A stretch of 64,000 nt of DNA from Dermatemys mawii (taxonomy: Eukaryota; Chordata; Testudines; Dermatemydidae), in assembly GCA_007922305.1 (NCBI GenBank), contig ML677341.1:73046690-73110689 (forward strand). The letters are read 5' to 3'. The position numbers were made by a program, and so were the translations under genes. Positions 46,886-57,826 of the stretch are shown piece after piece (the stretch's first letter is position 1; each line of letters begins with the position of its first letter). Under the pieces are notes generated by a model. That model did no database searches and had not been told where the DNA came from. It saw nothing but the letters and a program-made list of their open reading frames with translations.

Positions 46886-47575
46886 TGGGGGAGCTTGGGT
46901 GCTGCTGAGCAGCACCCACACATTTTTCTCTGTGGGTGCTCCAACCCTGGACCTGCCACGGTTGAGGGTTGGGTGGCCCAAACCCAGCCCTCCTAGGCTT
47001 GAACCCAACCCCGGCCAGGAGCTGCCATGGCTGGGGCGTGCCTCCCATTCTCTGTTCCCAACCAGTCCCAGCCTGGAACTGCTGCGGCCAGGGGAGGAGC
47101 ACCTATCCCGTGGCCCTAGCCCCGGAGCTGCTGCGATAATGAGGCACCTTTCTCCCCCAGCCCAGATGTCTGCTGCAGGGAGAGAGCACTGGGGAGAGTC
47201 CTCTTTCCCTGTCATAGCCCCAGAGAACCCTTCTGCACCCCAAACCATTCATCCCCGACTCCACTCCAGAGCCCACACCCCCAGCTGAAGCCTGCGCTCT
47301 GTTCACCCCAACCCTCTGCCCCGGCTCTGAGCCACTTTTCTCTGGCCCCAGCAAGAGCCCCAACCCCTAGTCAGAGCCCTCACCCCCCCCCACACACACC
47401 AACCTTCTGCCCCAGCTGTGAGCCCCCTTCCACATGCCGAACCCCTCGACCCCATCCCCACCGTATGAATTTTGCTATGTGCACCAATATGAAGGTGATG
47501 TATCACACATCACCTCCATATTGGTGCACATAACAGAATTCATTCTGTACGTGTGCGGGGAAAATTAGAGGGAAC
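46886..47575. mobile_element. GC-rich insertion with terminal hairpin
   Basis: An abrupt change from AT-rich LINE to GC-rich sequence. The left part has the complementary phrases GGGTGCTGCTGAGCAGCACCC and AGAGGGAACCC-type right tail. The right part includes the hairpin at 47466-47542 and ends GGGGAAAATTAGAGGGAACC. It inserts in the last part of the CR1-like ORF. Frames of 120-130 aa over it are GC shadows. Class unknown. Confidence 0.55.
47466..47542. repeat. Long near-perfect inverted repeat (hairpin)
   Basis: Arms of about 36 bases (47466-47501 and 47507-47542, three mismatches) with a 5-base loop ATCAC. Arms contain TGTGCACCAATATGAAGGTG and its complement. Confidence 0.9.
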
Positions 47576-47584
47576 CCTTATTCC

Positions 47585-47781
47585 AACCAATTTATTTTAT
47601 GAGATAAAAAGGAGAAAGTCAGCAGTTTTTCAGTACTAGTGTGGCTGTGACACTTTGGTATTTTTATGTCTGCTTTTGTAAGCAAGAAGTTTTTAAGTGA
47701 GGTGAAACTTGGGGTACGCAAGACAGATCAGATTGCTAAAAGGGGTACAGTGGTCTGGAAAGGCTGAGAGCCTCTGCTCTA
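47585..47781 (+). mobile_element. hAT right-end fragment
   Basis: The sequence AAGTGAGGTGAAACTTGGGG through CAGTGGTCTGGAAAGGCTGA to GAGCCTCTG resembles the right end of a turtle hAT MITE. The left end is missing. Confidence 0.45.
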
Positions 47782-48547
47782 GAATCACAATGGAAAGACT
47801 AGATTCTGTTATGAAGTTATGTTTTTAAACACAGTGATGAACAAAACTAATTTGGCCTGAAAATTGCCAGTTTTACTTAGAAGGATAAACAGTTTTTCTG
47901 TAGACTTTGAAGAAAGGCAGTCAAATTGTTTTGAGTTACAGGTCACTACAAATTATCCTCATTTGAGATTTGGAATTATGTGAAATGCTTTTGTGTTGCT
48001 TTATTTCAAATACAGCATGTTACCATCTCTCCAAATTGTCCATATGGCTGAATCTCCTTGAAAACCTATGTACACATTTGAGAAACCAAGTGGTAATTAA
48101 GCTCAGTAATGATTGTATCTAACTGTAATGGTTAAAGTGTGTATTTGAGCAGTTTGCCCTCTCGTAGCCGGTTACAGGGTAGAAAGAACGTAGCATCCTC
48201 AGAGCTTCAGATCCTGGAGATAAAGGACCAGCGCCAGGACCAGTCGTGGTCAGTGGCGCTGGAACAGTTTTACAGTGGGAGTGCTGAACTGTGCCCTCCT
48301 TTACTGCGTTCGCACCCCTCACTGCCACCTAGAGCTGGGCCAGCGTGGTTCTGGGATGGGCGGGTATGCGGATAGGGGTAAGGTGGCCGAAGTTGGGGCC
48401 ACAGCTGGAGGCGAGTGTGAAGTCCCGGGCCGGGAGCGGGTGCAGAGCCCTGGGCGTGGGGCTGGCAGCCAGGACCCCACAGGTGGGCTGGCATCTGGGA
48501 CCTGGGCCAGCAGCGGAGCACCTGGACATGGGGCTGGGACTCTACGC
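47782..48547. other. Intergenic, no gene
   Basis: AT-rich to 48.2 kb, then GC-rich with only composition-driven frames up to the hAT copy at 48548. Confidence 0.4.
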
Positions 48548-48796
48548 CAGGGGTCTTCAGAGTTTTTCCCCCGTGGCCCCTTGCCGTGGAGTAAAAAGTC
48601 TGGCGGCCCCCCTGGGCAGGTACGTCTGCCGAAATGCCGCCGCAAAACGCGAACGCTTCCGGCACCGGCGGCATTTCAGCAGTCTAAAAATAGCCCGCCC
48701 GGGAGTTCGGTGGTCTCCCAGGTGGTCGCGGCGGCAGCGCTGGGGTCTCGCGCACCCCCGGGGGTGGTCTCGCGCACCCCAGTTTGAAGACCACTG
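48548..48796 (-). mobile_element. hAT MITE, inverted orientation
   Basis: Begins CAGGGGTCTTCAGAG and ends AGTTTGAAGACCACTG. The interior is the reverse complement of the family at 1846-2112 and 15921-16163. Flanks CTCTACGC (48540-48547) and TTCTATGC (48797-48804) match at 6 of 8. Confidence 0.85.
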
Positions 48797-48946
48797 TTCT
48801 ATGCCAGCAGAGGAGCCCCCAAGTGCGGGGTTGTTGGCTGTGACCCTGTGCAAAACCTGGGGGTGCTGCAGCAACCCCTGAACCCCTAGTTCCTGTGCCT
48901 ATAGACCCAGCTTTGCAGATTTGTGTGCTTCCTCTAGTATGTAGGT

Positions 48947-49651
48947 CAGGGGTGGGCAAACCTTTTGGCCCGAGGGCCACACTGGTGTTCAAAATCGTAT
49001 GAAGGGCTGGGTGGGGAAGGTTGTGCCTCCCCAAACAGCCTGGCCCCTCCCCCTATCTGCCTCCTCCCACTTCCTGCCCCCGACTGCTCCTCTCAGAACC
49101 CCCGACCCATCCGACCCCCCATGCTCCTTGTCCCCTGACTGCCCCCTCCCCAAACCCCCCACCCTAACCACCCCCCAGGGCCCCACCTCCTATCTAAGCC
49201 CCCCTCACTCCGTGTCCCCTGTCTACCCCCTCCAGGGACCCCCCCACCCTGACCACCCCCCCCAAAACCCTATCCCCATCTAAGCCCCCTGCTCCTTGTT
49301 CCCTGACTGCCCTGACCCCTAGCCACTTCCCTGCCCCCTGACAGGCCCCCTGGGACTTCCATGACCTATCCAACACCCCTGTCCCCTGACCACCCCCCGA
49401 GACTCTCTGTCCTTTATCCAACCCCCCACTCTGGCCCCCTTACTACACTGCCAGACACGATGCTGTGCTGATCCGCCGCAGTGCGCAGCTCCGGCTCCCA
49501 GAAATGTACTTGCACGGTACGCTGAGGCTGCAGGGGTGGAGATTAGTGGGGGAGGGAGGAGGAGCAGTCTCCCCAGCCGGGAGCTCAGGGGCTGGTTAGG
49601 AAGAGCCCATGGGCCAGATGTGGCCTGCGTGCTGTAGTTTGCCCACCCCTG
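48947..49651 (-). mobile_element. hAT element (CAGGGGTGGGCAAAC family)
   Basis: Begins CAGGGGTGGGCAAACCTTTT and ends TAGTTTGCCCACCCCTG. A 705-base C-rich interior with no coding capacity. Flanking 8-mers ATGTAGGT and CAAATTTC do not match, so a flank may be deleted or the element recombined. Confidence 0.85.
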
Positions 49652-50637
49652 CAAATTTCTGCAGCAATGGAGTTGTTATAGACTGGCACTGATTTCTTCT
49701 GCGGGGGAGAAAATGGAAGAAGCTGAATTGCAGGACTATTTTAAAAAGTTACTCTGAATATGGAACTGTTCACTAGATTGCAAACAGAATTCTGTATTAA
49801 GATGTCTATTCTCTCCCTTTGTAATTTTGAACATAGAAAGTATTGTGGTTACTTTATCGGTACATTGGAACGTTTTCTTGGAAAATTTGAAGGTAATAGT
49901 TCAAACCATTTTAAAGTTATGGATGCTTTAAAATAACAACTTTGGTGCCCAGATTTTGGGATCTTCCTGACTTGTGGAATTTGAAACTTTTGTATGCTCT
50001 CTGGAGCCGGTACCCACCCTATTCTTCACTGCTTAGTTCAGCTTTTTAAAGGAATAAAGGGTTGGGACTTTCACCACTTTACCATTGTCAGGAAACGTTT
50101 CCTGATGATAAGCTTTAATTTTGGGTGTCAAAATCCTGGCCCATGTGATGACCTCGGTCTGAGCCTGCATCAGTACAAGCTCTTCTCCTACAGTAGCTGT
50201 TCAGAATTTCTCTCCTTTGGCATCTGAATCTGAGTCCTTCCCATGCTGTCAGATTTTTCCTAGGGCACGAACAAGGTTCCTTTGGTGTCTGCTGGATGCC
50301 TATTTCAACTGCAGGTAGCTGGCTCTCTGCTTCAACCCTGCTGAACTTTGTGCAGTTCCAAGAAGCAGTTGGAGGGGTTCAGAGGTGGGAGGCGGTTGCC
50401 TGCACCAAAGACCTGAGTCAGCAGGCCTGGGGCACTGGTTACCTAGGATTGGATTGTAAAACCTGGGAGTGTTGGCAGGGAAGCAAATCTGAACCAATGC
50501 AGTGTTGTCTTTTTGGCTAGCTCTGTACTAAAAATACAACCGAGTGAGAGGAATCTTCTATCACACAATAGTCCCCTGACCTTGTTACAGCACAGACACC
50601 ATGTGTGGTGTGGACAAGATCTAACAAGTTCCTAGAA
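49652..50637. other. Intergenic, nothing recognised
   Basis: Sequence between two hAT elements with only short open frames. No element ends or exons identified. Confidence 0.4.
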
Positions 50638-51345
50638 TAGGGGTCTCCAAACTTTTTTGACTGCGCACCCCCCTAGAAAAAGTTTTTTGAGCAGGCACCC
50701 CCACGGGGGAAGCCCTGCCCCCATCCAACCACTCCCTCCCACTTCCCCCCCAACTGTCCCCCTCTAACCTCCCTCCTTGTTCCCTAACATCCTAACTGCT
50801 GCCCTGGGGCCTGGTCCCCGCTGCGGCACCCAGCTCCTAGGGCCCATCTCAGCCGTGGGACCCGGCTCCCGGGGCCGGGTCTCAGCTGTGGCACGCGGGG
50901 CCTGGCTCCCGGGGCCGGGTCTCAGCCGCGGCACGCGGGGCCGGGTCTCAGCTGTGGCACGCGGGGCCTGGCTCCCGGGGCCGGGTCTCAGCTGCGGCGC
51001 CTGGCGCCCGGGGCCGGGTCTCAGCCGCGGCACGCGGATCCTCCGGCCAGCGCTGCAGCCGTGGCTCTTGCAGAGGAGCTGCCAGGGCAGCCGGGCTCCT
51101 CCTGCCTTATTGGAAACCTCACGGGTTTCTGGTAAGACAGGAGGAGCTGGTCTGCCCCGGCAGCTCCTCTGCAAGTGCTGCGGTGGTCCCGGTGGCAGGA
51201 GCCGCCGCCTTGCTCCTCCTGCTGCCGGGGCCGCCGCGGCACTTGCAGAGGAGCTGCCCGGCTCCTCCAGCTGCTGGGGCGCGCACCCCTGGGAGTGGTC
51301 TCGCGCACCCCCAGGGGTGTGTGCACCCCAGTTTGAAGACCACTG
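50638..51345 (-). mobile_element. hAT element with internal GC minisatellite
   Basis: Begins TAGGGGTCTCCAAACTTTTT and ends CAGTTTGAAGACCACTG. Flanks TCCTAGAA and CCCTAGAG (51346-51353) match at 6 of 8. The 708-base interior is very GC-rich. The 246-aa frame through it is a product of the repeats. Confidence 0.8.
50850..51045. repeat. GC-rich minisatellite, about 35-60 bp units
   Basis: Repeated CCCGGGGCCGGGTCTCAGC followed by YGYGGCRCGCGGGGCC, about five units with variants, within the hAT element. High CpG content. Confidence 0.85.
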
Positions 51346-51967
51346 CCCTAGAGTCAGGCTAAAACTGGGTTCTCAGTTCCCTTTAAGTCACTGGTATTGT
51401 GGGCTGTGTTCCAGGCACAATGTCATTGAATCTGAGAGGGTCGGGAGGGCAAACCAGCAACTCTGTCTGAGCGGCTTTGGGAGAGGCAGGCAGCTCGGCA
51501 GTAAAGATCCAATCTGAGTGGGAAAAGGAGGAGTCTTAATAGTGGTTTAAGTGGTGGTTCTCTTCCTACTGTCTGCACTTAGCCCTGGTCTACACTAAGA
51601 GTTTAGGTTGAATTTAGCAGAGTTAGATCAATTTAATCCTGCACCCGTCCACACAATGAAGCCATTTTTAAGCGGGAAGGGCTCTTAAAATCTATTTCTG
51701 TCCTCCTCCCCGACGAGGGCATTAGCGCTGAAATCGACATCTCCGGGTCGAATTTGGGTTAGCGTGGACGCAATTCTACGGTATTGGCCTCTGGGAGCTA
51801 TCCCAAAATGCTCCATTGTGACTGCTCTGGACAACACTTTCAACTCAGATGCACTGGCCAGGTAGACGGAAAAGCCCCGGGAAGTTTTGAATTTCGTTTC
51901 CTGTTTGGCCAGCGTGGTGAGTGTATCAGCAGAGGTGACCATACAGAGCCCACCACTGCAGGAGACC

Positions 51968-54002
51968 ATGCAGTCCCAGAATTGCAAGAGCTCCAGCGTG
52001 AACCGAATGGGAGGTGCTGGATTTTATTGCTGTAGGGGAGACAAATCTGTGCTGGCACAACTACGTTTGAAAAGATGAAATGCCAATATATATGCCAACG
52101 TCTCCAAGGGCATGATGGACAGAGGTCACAACAGGGACCTGCAACATTGCTGCGTGAAAATTAAGGAGCTCAGGCAAGTCTACCAGAAAACGAAAGAGTC
52201 AAACGAATGCTCTCGGTCAGAGACCCAGACATGCCGCTTCTATGATGAGCTGCATTAAATGCTGCGGGGGGTCCTTACCACTACCCCACCCCTGTCCGTG
52301 GACATCTGTAAGGAGGAGTCTCACTCAACAGGGATGAGGATTTTGGGGACGAGGAAGATAAAGCGGAGGAGACCATGGTTGAGTATAGCCCACAGCAGGC
52401 AAGCGGAGAGACCGTTCTCCCTGACAGCCAGGATCTTTTTATCACCCTGGAGCCAATCCCCTCCCAAGGCGGGATTCCAGACTGTGAAGCCAAAGAAGGC
52501 ACCTATGGTGAGTGTACCTTTGTAAATATAATACATGGTTTAAAAGCAAGCATGTTTAATGATTAATTTACCCTGAGGACTTGGGTTGCAGTCATGGCCA
52601 GCACAGCTACTGGAAAAGTCTGTTAACATGTCTGGGAATGGAGCGGAAATCCTCCAGAGACATCTCCATGAAGCTCTCCTGGAGGTACTCTAAAAGCCTT
52701 TGCAGAAGGTTTCTGAGGAGAGCAGCCTTATTCCGTCCTCCATGGTAGGACACTTTAGCATGTCAGGACAGTAGCAAGTAGTCTGGTATCATTGCATGAC
52801 AAAGTCTGCAGCATATGATCTCGGTGTTGCTGGCATTCTTTATCTCTCTGTGTTATAGTCAGGAGAGTGATATCATTCATGGTCACTTGGTTGAAATAAG
52901 GGAGTTTTATTAAGAGGACATTCAGAGGGGGCCATTTCTGCTGGACTGTTTGCCTGTGGCTGAAAAGAAATCCTTCCTGCAGTTAGCCACGTGTGCGGGA
53001 ATGGGGATGAGGCGTTCATGCTGAGCTGTTCGCTTTCGCTAGCAGGGATCTTTCCTGATACCAGCCACATGGTGTGGGAGGGGTGAAGCGATCATCCCAG
53101 ATAATTGGATCGGGGGGGGAGGGTTAGTTGGGTTCTGCTGCACGTTAACCTGAAAACCGAAACACCACCTTTTATATGGCCAACGTATGGGAAAGATGGG
53201 CACTGCTTTTTGAAAACATTCCCACATATTATGAAGGTTGAAGAAGCCAAAAGACTATGGCTTACCATGGCTGCCTGCAAGCTGAATTCTGTTGCCCAGC
53301 CCTGCGTGTGTGATCTCTTACACCAAACCCGGAGGCACTCAATTTAAGATGCAAAATGCGACCTTGTACCGAAAGCACATGTGCTATGTAATGTGAATAA
53401 TTTGGTTCACTGTGAAAGAGTATACAATTCTGTTCTGTAAAATGTATCTTTTTAAATACTACTCTCCCCTTTTTTCCTCCCGCAGCTGCAAATGTTTCAA
53501 CCCTCCCCCTCTCATCTCCGTCCCAGAGGCTAGCACAGATAAGAAGACGAAAAAACGCACATGCGATGAAATGTTCTCTGAGCTCATGCAGTCCTCCTGC
53601 ACTGAAAGAGTGCAGCAGAATGCGTGGAGACAAACAATGTTACAGTCCAGGAAAGCGGTAAATGAACGTGAGGACAGGAGGGACAATCGAGATGAGAGGT
53701 GGCAGGAGTGTGACGAAAGGAGGCAGGATGCAATGCTGTGGCTACTGGAGGACCAAACTGATGTGCTCCGGTGTCTGGTGGAGTTGTAGGAAAGGCAGCA
53801 GGAGCACAGACCACCATTGCAGCCCCTGTGTAACCGCCTGCCCTCCCTCCTCCCCAAGTTCCATATCCTCCTCCCCAAGTTCCATATCCTCCTCCCCCAG
53901 ACTCCCAAGAACGCGAGGGAGGGGGGAAGGCTCTGGGCACGCAACCACTCCACCCCTGAGGACTGCCCAAGCAACAGAAGGCTGGCATTCAATACATTTT
54001 GA
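51968..54002 (+). pseudogene. Myb/SANT-like gene of Harbinger copy B, broken
   Basis: A first-exon remnant from ATG 51968 to the donor ATG|GTGAGT at 52508 carries a recognisable Myb/SANT half: VSKGMMDRGHNRD, CVKIKELRQVYQKTKES and TCRFYDELH. It has in-frame stops at 52076-52078 and after DELH (52256-52258), and the first helix is scrambled. The second exon starts after TCCCGCAG at 53486. It has KKRTCDEMFSELMQSS, an Arg/Glu-rich coiled-coil stretch and DQTDVLRCLVEL, then a TAG at 53787-53789, after which the proline-rich tail continues in frame to TGA at 54000-54002. A 21-base unit near 53852-53894 (CCTCCTCCCCAAGTTCCATAT) is duplicated. Pseudogene. Confidence 0.85.
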
Positions 54003-54122
54003 AGTGCAATATGGCCTTGTCCTTCCCTCCTCCCCTCATCCACCACTCCACCTGCTGCTTCCCTCCTCTTGCACCCCTCCCAGGCTACCTGGACAGTTAT
54101 CCCCCTATTTATGTGATGAATT

Positions 54123-54162
54123 AATAAAGAATGCATGATTTTGAAAGAACAATGACTTTATT
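54123..54162. terminator. Convergent polyadenylation signals of copy B
   Basis: AATAAA at 54123-54128 on the + strand and TTTATT at 54157-54162 (AATAAA on the - strand), the same arrangement as in copy A. Confidence 0.7.
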
Positions 54163-54299
54163 GCCTCTGCAAGCGGTGATCGAAGAGGGGACAGTGAGTG
54201 GCTTACAGTCAAGTAGAGTGGACCAAGGGGTCAGGTTTTCATCAACGAGAAACAGACAGAACTGTCACACTGTAGCCTGGGCAGTCATGAAACTGGTTT

Positions 54300-55513
54300 T
54301 CAAGGCATCTCTGTTGCGCATCGCATCCTGCTCTGTTCTTCTAATCGCCCTGGTGTCTGGCTGAGTGTAATCAGCAGACAGTGATTTGCCTCAACCTCCC
54401 ACTCCCCCACCACAAACGTCTCCCCCTTACTCTCACAGATATTGTGAAACACAAAGCAAGCAGCAATAACAATGGGAATATTGGTTTCATTGAGGTCTAA
54501 ACAAGTCAGTAAACTGCGCCAGCGAGCCTTTAAATGTTCAAGTGCACACTTTACCACCATTCTGCACTTGCTCAGCCTGTAGTTGAACTGCTCCTTATTA
54601 CTGTCCAGGGTGCCTGTGTATGGCTTCATGAGCCATGGCGTTAAGGGGTAGGCTGCGTTCCCAAAGATAACTATAGGCATTTCAACATCCCCAACAGTAA
54701 TTTTCTGGTCTGGGAAGTAAGTCCCTTCCTGCAGCTGTTCAAACGGACCAGAGTTCCTGAAGATGCGAGCGTCATGTACCTTTCCCAGCCATCCCGCATT
54801 GATGTCGGTGAAACATCCCTTATGATCCACCAGTGCTTGCAGCACCACTGAAAAGTACCCTTTGCGGTTTATGTACTGGCTGCCAAGGTGGTCCGGGCCC
54901 ACAATAGGGATATGCATTCTGTCTGTCGCCGCACTACAGTTAGGGAATCCCATTGCAGCAAAGCGATATACTATGACCTGCACGTTTCCCAGGTCATTGC
55001 ATTGGCTACTTGGATCACAGCAGCCCCCACTGTAGATTTACCCACTCCAAATTGATTCCCGACTGACCGGTAGCTGTCTGGTGTTGCAAGCCTCCAGAGG
55101 GCTATCACCACTCGCTTCTCAACTGCCAGGGCTGCTCTCATCTTGGTATTCTTGCATTTCAGGTCAGGGGAAAGCAAGTCACAGATTTCCAAGAAAGTGG
55201 CCTAAATCATTCGAATGTTTTGGAGCCACTGGGAATCATCCCAGACCCGCAACACTGTGCAGTCCCACCAGTCTGTGCTTGTTTCCCGGGCCCAGAACCA
55301 GCATTCTATGGCATGAGCCTGCCCCATTGCCACCAGGATGTCCAAATTGCCGGGGCCCGTGCTTTCAGAAAAGTCTGTATCCATGTCGTCATCACTCTTG
55401 TCACCGTGCTGTCGTCGCCTCCTTGCCTTCTTTTGCAGGTTCTGGTTCTGCATGATAATGCGCGAGGTGTTTACAATGCTCATAACTGCTGCGGTGATCT
55501 GAGCAGCCTCCAT
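54300..55513 (-). pseudogene. Harbinger transposase of copy B, inactivated
   Basis: Collinear with the intact copy A protein in three pieces. 55513-55202 covers the N-terminal region with FWARETSTDWWD and WLQNIRM, and ends at an in-frame TAG. 55192-54971 covers the helix-turn-helix region with EKRVVIALWRLATPDSYRSV. A deletion and frameshift lie near 54984-55000. 54983-54300 covers the catalytic core. In the core the first Asp is kept in a changed context (TDRMHIPI) and HDARIF is kept, but GDPAYPL has become GNAAYPL (Asp to Asn) and VECAFGRLK has become VKCALEHLK (Glu to Lys). Two essential acidic residues are therefore lost, in addition to the stop and frameshift. No functional enzyme is possible. 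Confidence 0.92.
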
Positions 55514-55881
55514 TCTTGCAGTGCTATGGTGTCTGTGTGGGCAATTCAGGGAAAAGGGCGTGAAATGATTGTCTGCCGTCGCTTACATAGCGGGAGGAAC
55601 GACTGACGACGTACTCAAAACCACCTGTGACAAAAAATTTTGCCCCATCAGGTATTGGGAGCTCAACCCAGAATTCCAATGGGCAGCGGAGACTGCGGGA
55701 ACTGTGGGATAGCTACCCACAGTGCACCGCTCTGAAAGTCTATGCTAGCCACGGTACTCTGGATGCACTTCGCCGACTTACTGCGCTTAGTGGGGACGCA
55801 CGGATTTGACTTTATACAGTCTGTTCTGAAAAATTGACTTATATAAAATCGACCTAATTTCGTAGTGTGGACATACCCTTA

Positions 55882-57195
55882 GTCATTCTAGGTAGACAAA
55901 GATTCCATATTCCTGCAGCTCTGCTGCGTTTCCGGAGGCAGGTTGGTGTGGGGATTCTTTGGGGAGGAAAGTGGAGCCTTTCTAGGCAGGATGAGGCCTG
56001 GAGCAGCCTCCCTTCTGCTTCCAAATACCTCCATTCCATTCCTGTCCCCATTTTCCCCTCATCTGCCATTATCCAGCAAGCCTGTCTATCTCAGCTCCCA
56101 TCCCTTCCCAGCCTGTTCTCTGGCCCCCTTCTGCTCCTCACCCCTCCACTACTGAGTAGCTTGTTTTTCCTTCCCAGACAATCCCCATCTCCAGGCCACC
56201 TCAGGCTCTCCTGTCCTCTTCCTCCCCAACTAGATTCCCTCTCCCACACTCCACCCCTAATTCTCTCCACTCCACCCCTAATTCTCTCTAATTCAGGGAT
56301 GTGAGGGTTGATTCACCGGCCACCCTGAACCAGGAGGAGGGAGTGTTGGTTCACTGGCTGCTCTGCACCCTGGTGGGGTTTTTCTTTTTGTGCTTGGTGC
56401 GGCAACAAAGCCAGAGCAGGCCCTGCGAGTTACACTTTTTTTTTTTTTTTTTGACATCCTGGTTAACTCAATCCTGGATAATCGAGTCTACTGTATAATA
56501 AAACCAACCTGTGACGGTCTTCCTGGGGTGCAGCCTGGAATTGGAGTACCACTCTGCCCCCTTAACTCTCCAGTATGGGCTGTCTCTCACAAAGCTTTGC
56601 TAGTGACAAGCGGCAAACCTCTAGGCGCTGTTATCACTTTAGCATAACAGCATAACTGCCTGAATGCTCCCAGAACCACTCTTGAATCACACAGAGAAAG
56701 GCACTGTCCAATTCTCCCCAGCTTTGCATCCAGAGCTGTACTGTCTTGCCCTGCTCAGGAGCCTGATCTGTGTAAGTGTATTACCCAATCTATCTCTCCC
56801 TTAACGTGGAGAGGACATACACAAGCCTTTGTAAACTGAGCTGAGATTTCTCAAGCACTTCAGCCAAAACGCACTGTTTTAGGTTAAAATATAAAACAGG
56901 TTTATTAACTACAGAAAGATAGATAGATTTTAAGTGATTATATAGGGTAGGCATGAAAGGTGGGATATAGTTACCAAAGAAATCTAAATCCTAAAATTTA
57001 TTACAGTAGGCAGTATTTAGATCAAGCAGTTCTTACCCTACTGGATGTAACAGTCTTAATACACAGGCTTCTCTCTCAAGCCAGGGACCAGTCTCCTACG
57101 TTGAAGTCTTTGCCTTTCCAGCAGTTTTGTTGTTTCCAGCGTAGGTGGGGGAGGAGAAAGGCCAAGGCATGATACTACTGTCCCTTATTTTATAC
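55882..57195. other. Intergenic; dispersed sequence up to hAT
   Basis: 55.9-56.4 kb is C/T-rich with no gene. A T18 run lies at 56437-56454. From about 56510 the sequence (GTGACGGTCTTCCTGGGGTG onwards, with AACAGGTTTATTAACTACAG near 56896) continues after the nested hAT to about 58160 and resembles a turtle dispersed repeat, perhaps an LTR in - orientation. No reliable ends. Confidence 0.4.
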
Positions 57196-57826
57196 CGGGG
57201 GGGCCAAATCATGGCTTCTGAGCAGCATGATTTTAAGTGCGGACTGTGGAGCTCTCCACAGCCCCTCTACCCTCACTCCGGTAGGTGGCCCTGCAGTGTG
57301 GTGGTGGAGTGAAGGGCTTCTGCCAGAGATGACAGATGCCTGCTAAGAGCAGTGAGGGCACAATTTAAATCCCCTCCCAATATGTTGAGTCACGCCCCCC
57401 GCCATTTACCTTAGCTACCTTGCAGCTCCTGCTGTTAGCTCCCTGTGGAGAGGCAGCAGCAAACAGCTGGGAGCTGCGGGGAGGGGCCACTGCTTTAGCT
57501 CCATGAGAAGAGGCAGCAGCTCTCCCTGCAGCTCGCCACCGCCTCTCCCATGGCCACAGCTCCCCGCCAGCTCCAGCTGCTGCCATGCAGTGAGGGGGCC
57601 TGGTGGTATCATGTGACTGAGCAAGGCCAGTAAATCTTGGCGAAAATCGGGTGGGGGGCACATGACCCCTCCCTGCACATTTATCACCTCTGGCTTCTGC
57701 CTGGCAGGGTGCGGGGATCTAGGGGCTTCAGCTGAAGCTCTGAGCTCCAGCAGTCGTGCCCTGGCTCTTGAACTTCTGACGATTGTTGTATGCAGCTCGG
57801 AGGGTCAGTAAGTTTGGCCAGCCCTG
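57196..57826. mobile_element. hAT element with perfect 8-bp duplication
   Basis: Starts CGGGGGGGCCAAATCATGG and ends AGTTTGGCCAGCCCTG; inverted ends are TTTGGCC-centred, about 13 bases. Perfect duplications TTTTATAC lie at 57188-57195 and 57827-57834. The 631-base interior is GC-rich and non-coding (frames of 90-98 aa are shadows). It splits the dispersed sequence at 56.5-58.1 kb. Confidence 0.9.

Larger units (their letters stand above)
51582..55878. mobile_element. Degenerate PIF/Harbinger transposon (copy B)
   Basis: A 4297-base element bounded by TTA at 51579-51581 and 55879-55881. End sequences are GCCCTGGTCTACACTA (left) and GGGTATGTCCACACTA (right, read inward). It has the same two-gene convergent layout as copy A, but the subterminal sequences differ: no AGCGCT array, and CGACCTAATTTCG-type blocks instead. 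Both genes carry disabling changes. It therefore belongs to a different Harbinger family from copy A and is dead as an autonomous element. Whether its ends can still be mobilised in trans is unknown. Confidence 0.92.

Noticed and set aside
50850..51045. CRISPR-like regular repeats
   Set aside because: Units are contiguous variants without unique spacers; it is a minisatellite in vertebrate DNA.
50777..51517. 246-aa open frame on the + strand
   Set aside because: Translation of the GC minisatellite inside a hAT element, extending past its end; repeated Gly/Pro/Arg text only.
57365..57687. 90-98-aa frames on the - strand
   Set aside because: Inside a non-autonomous hAT element with perfect target duplications; composition artefact.
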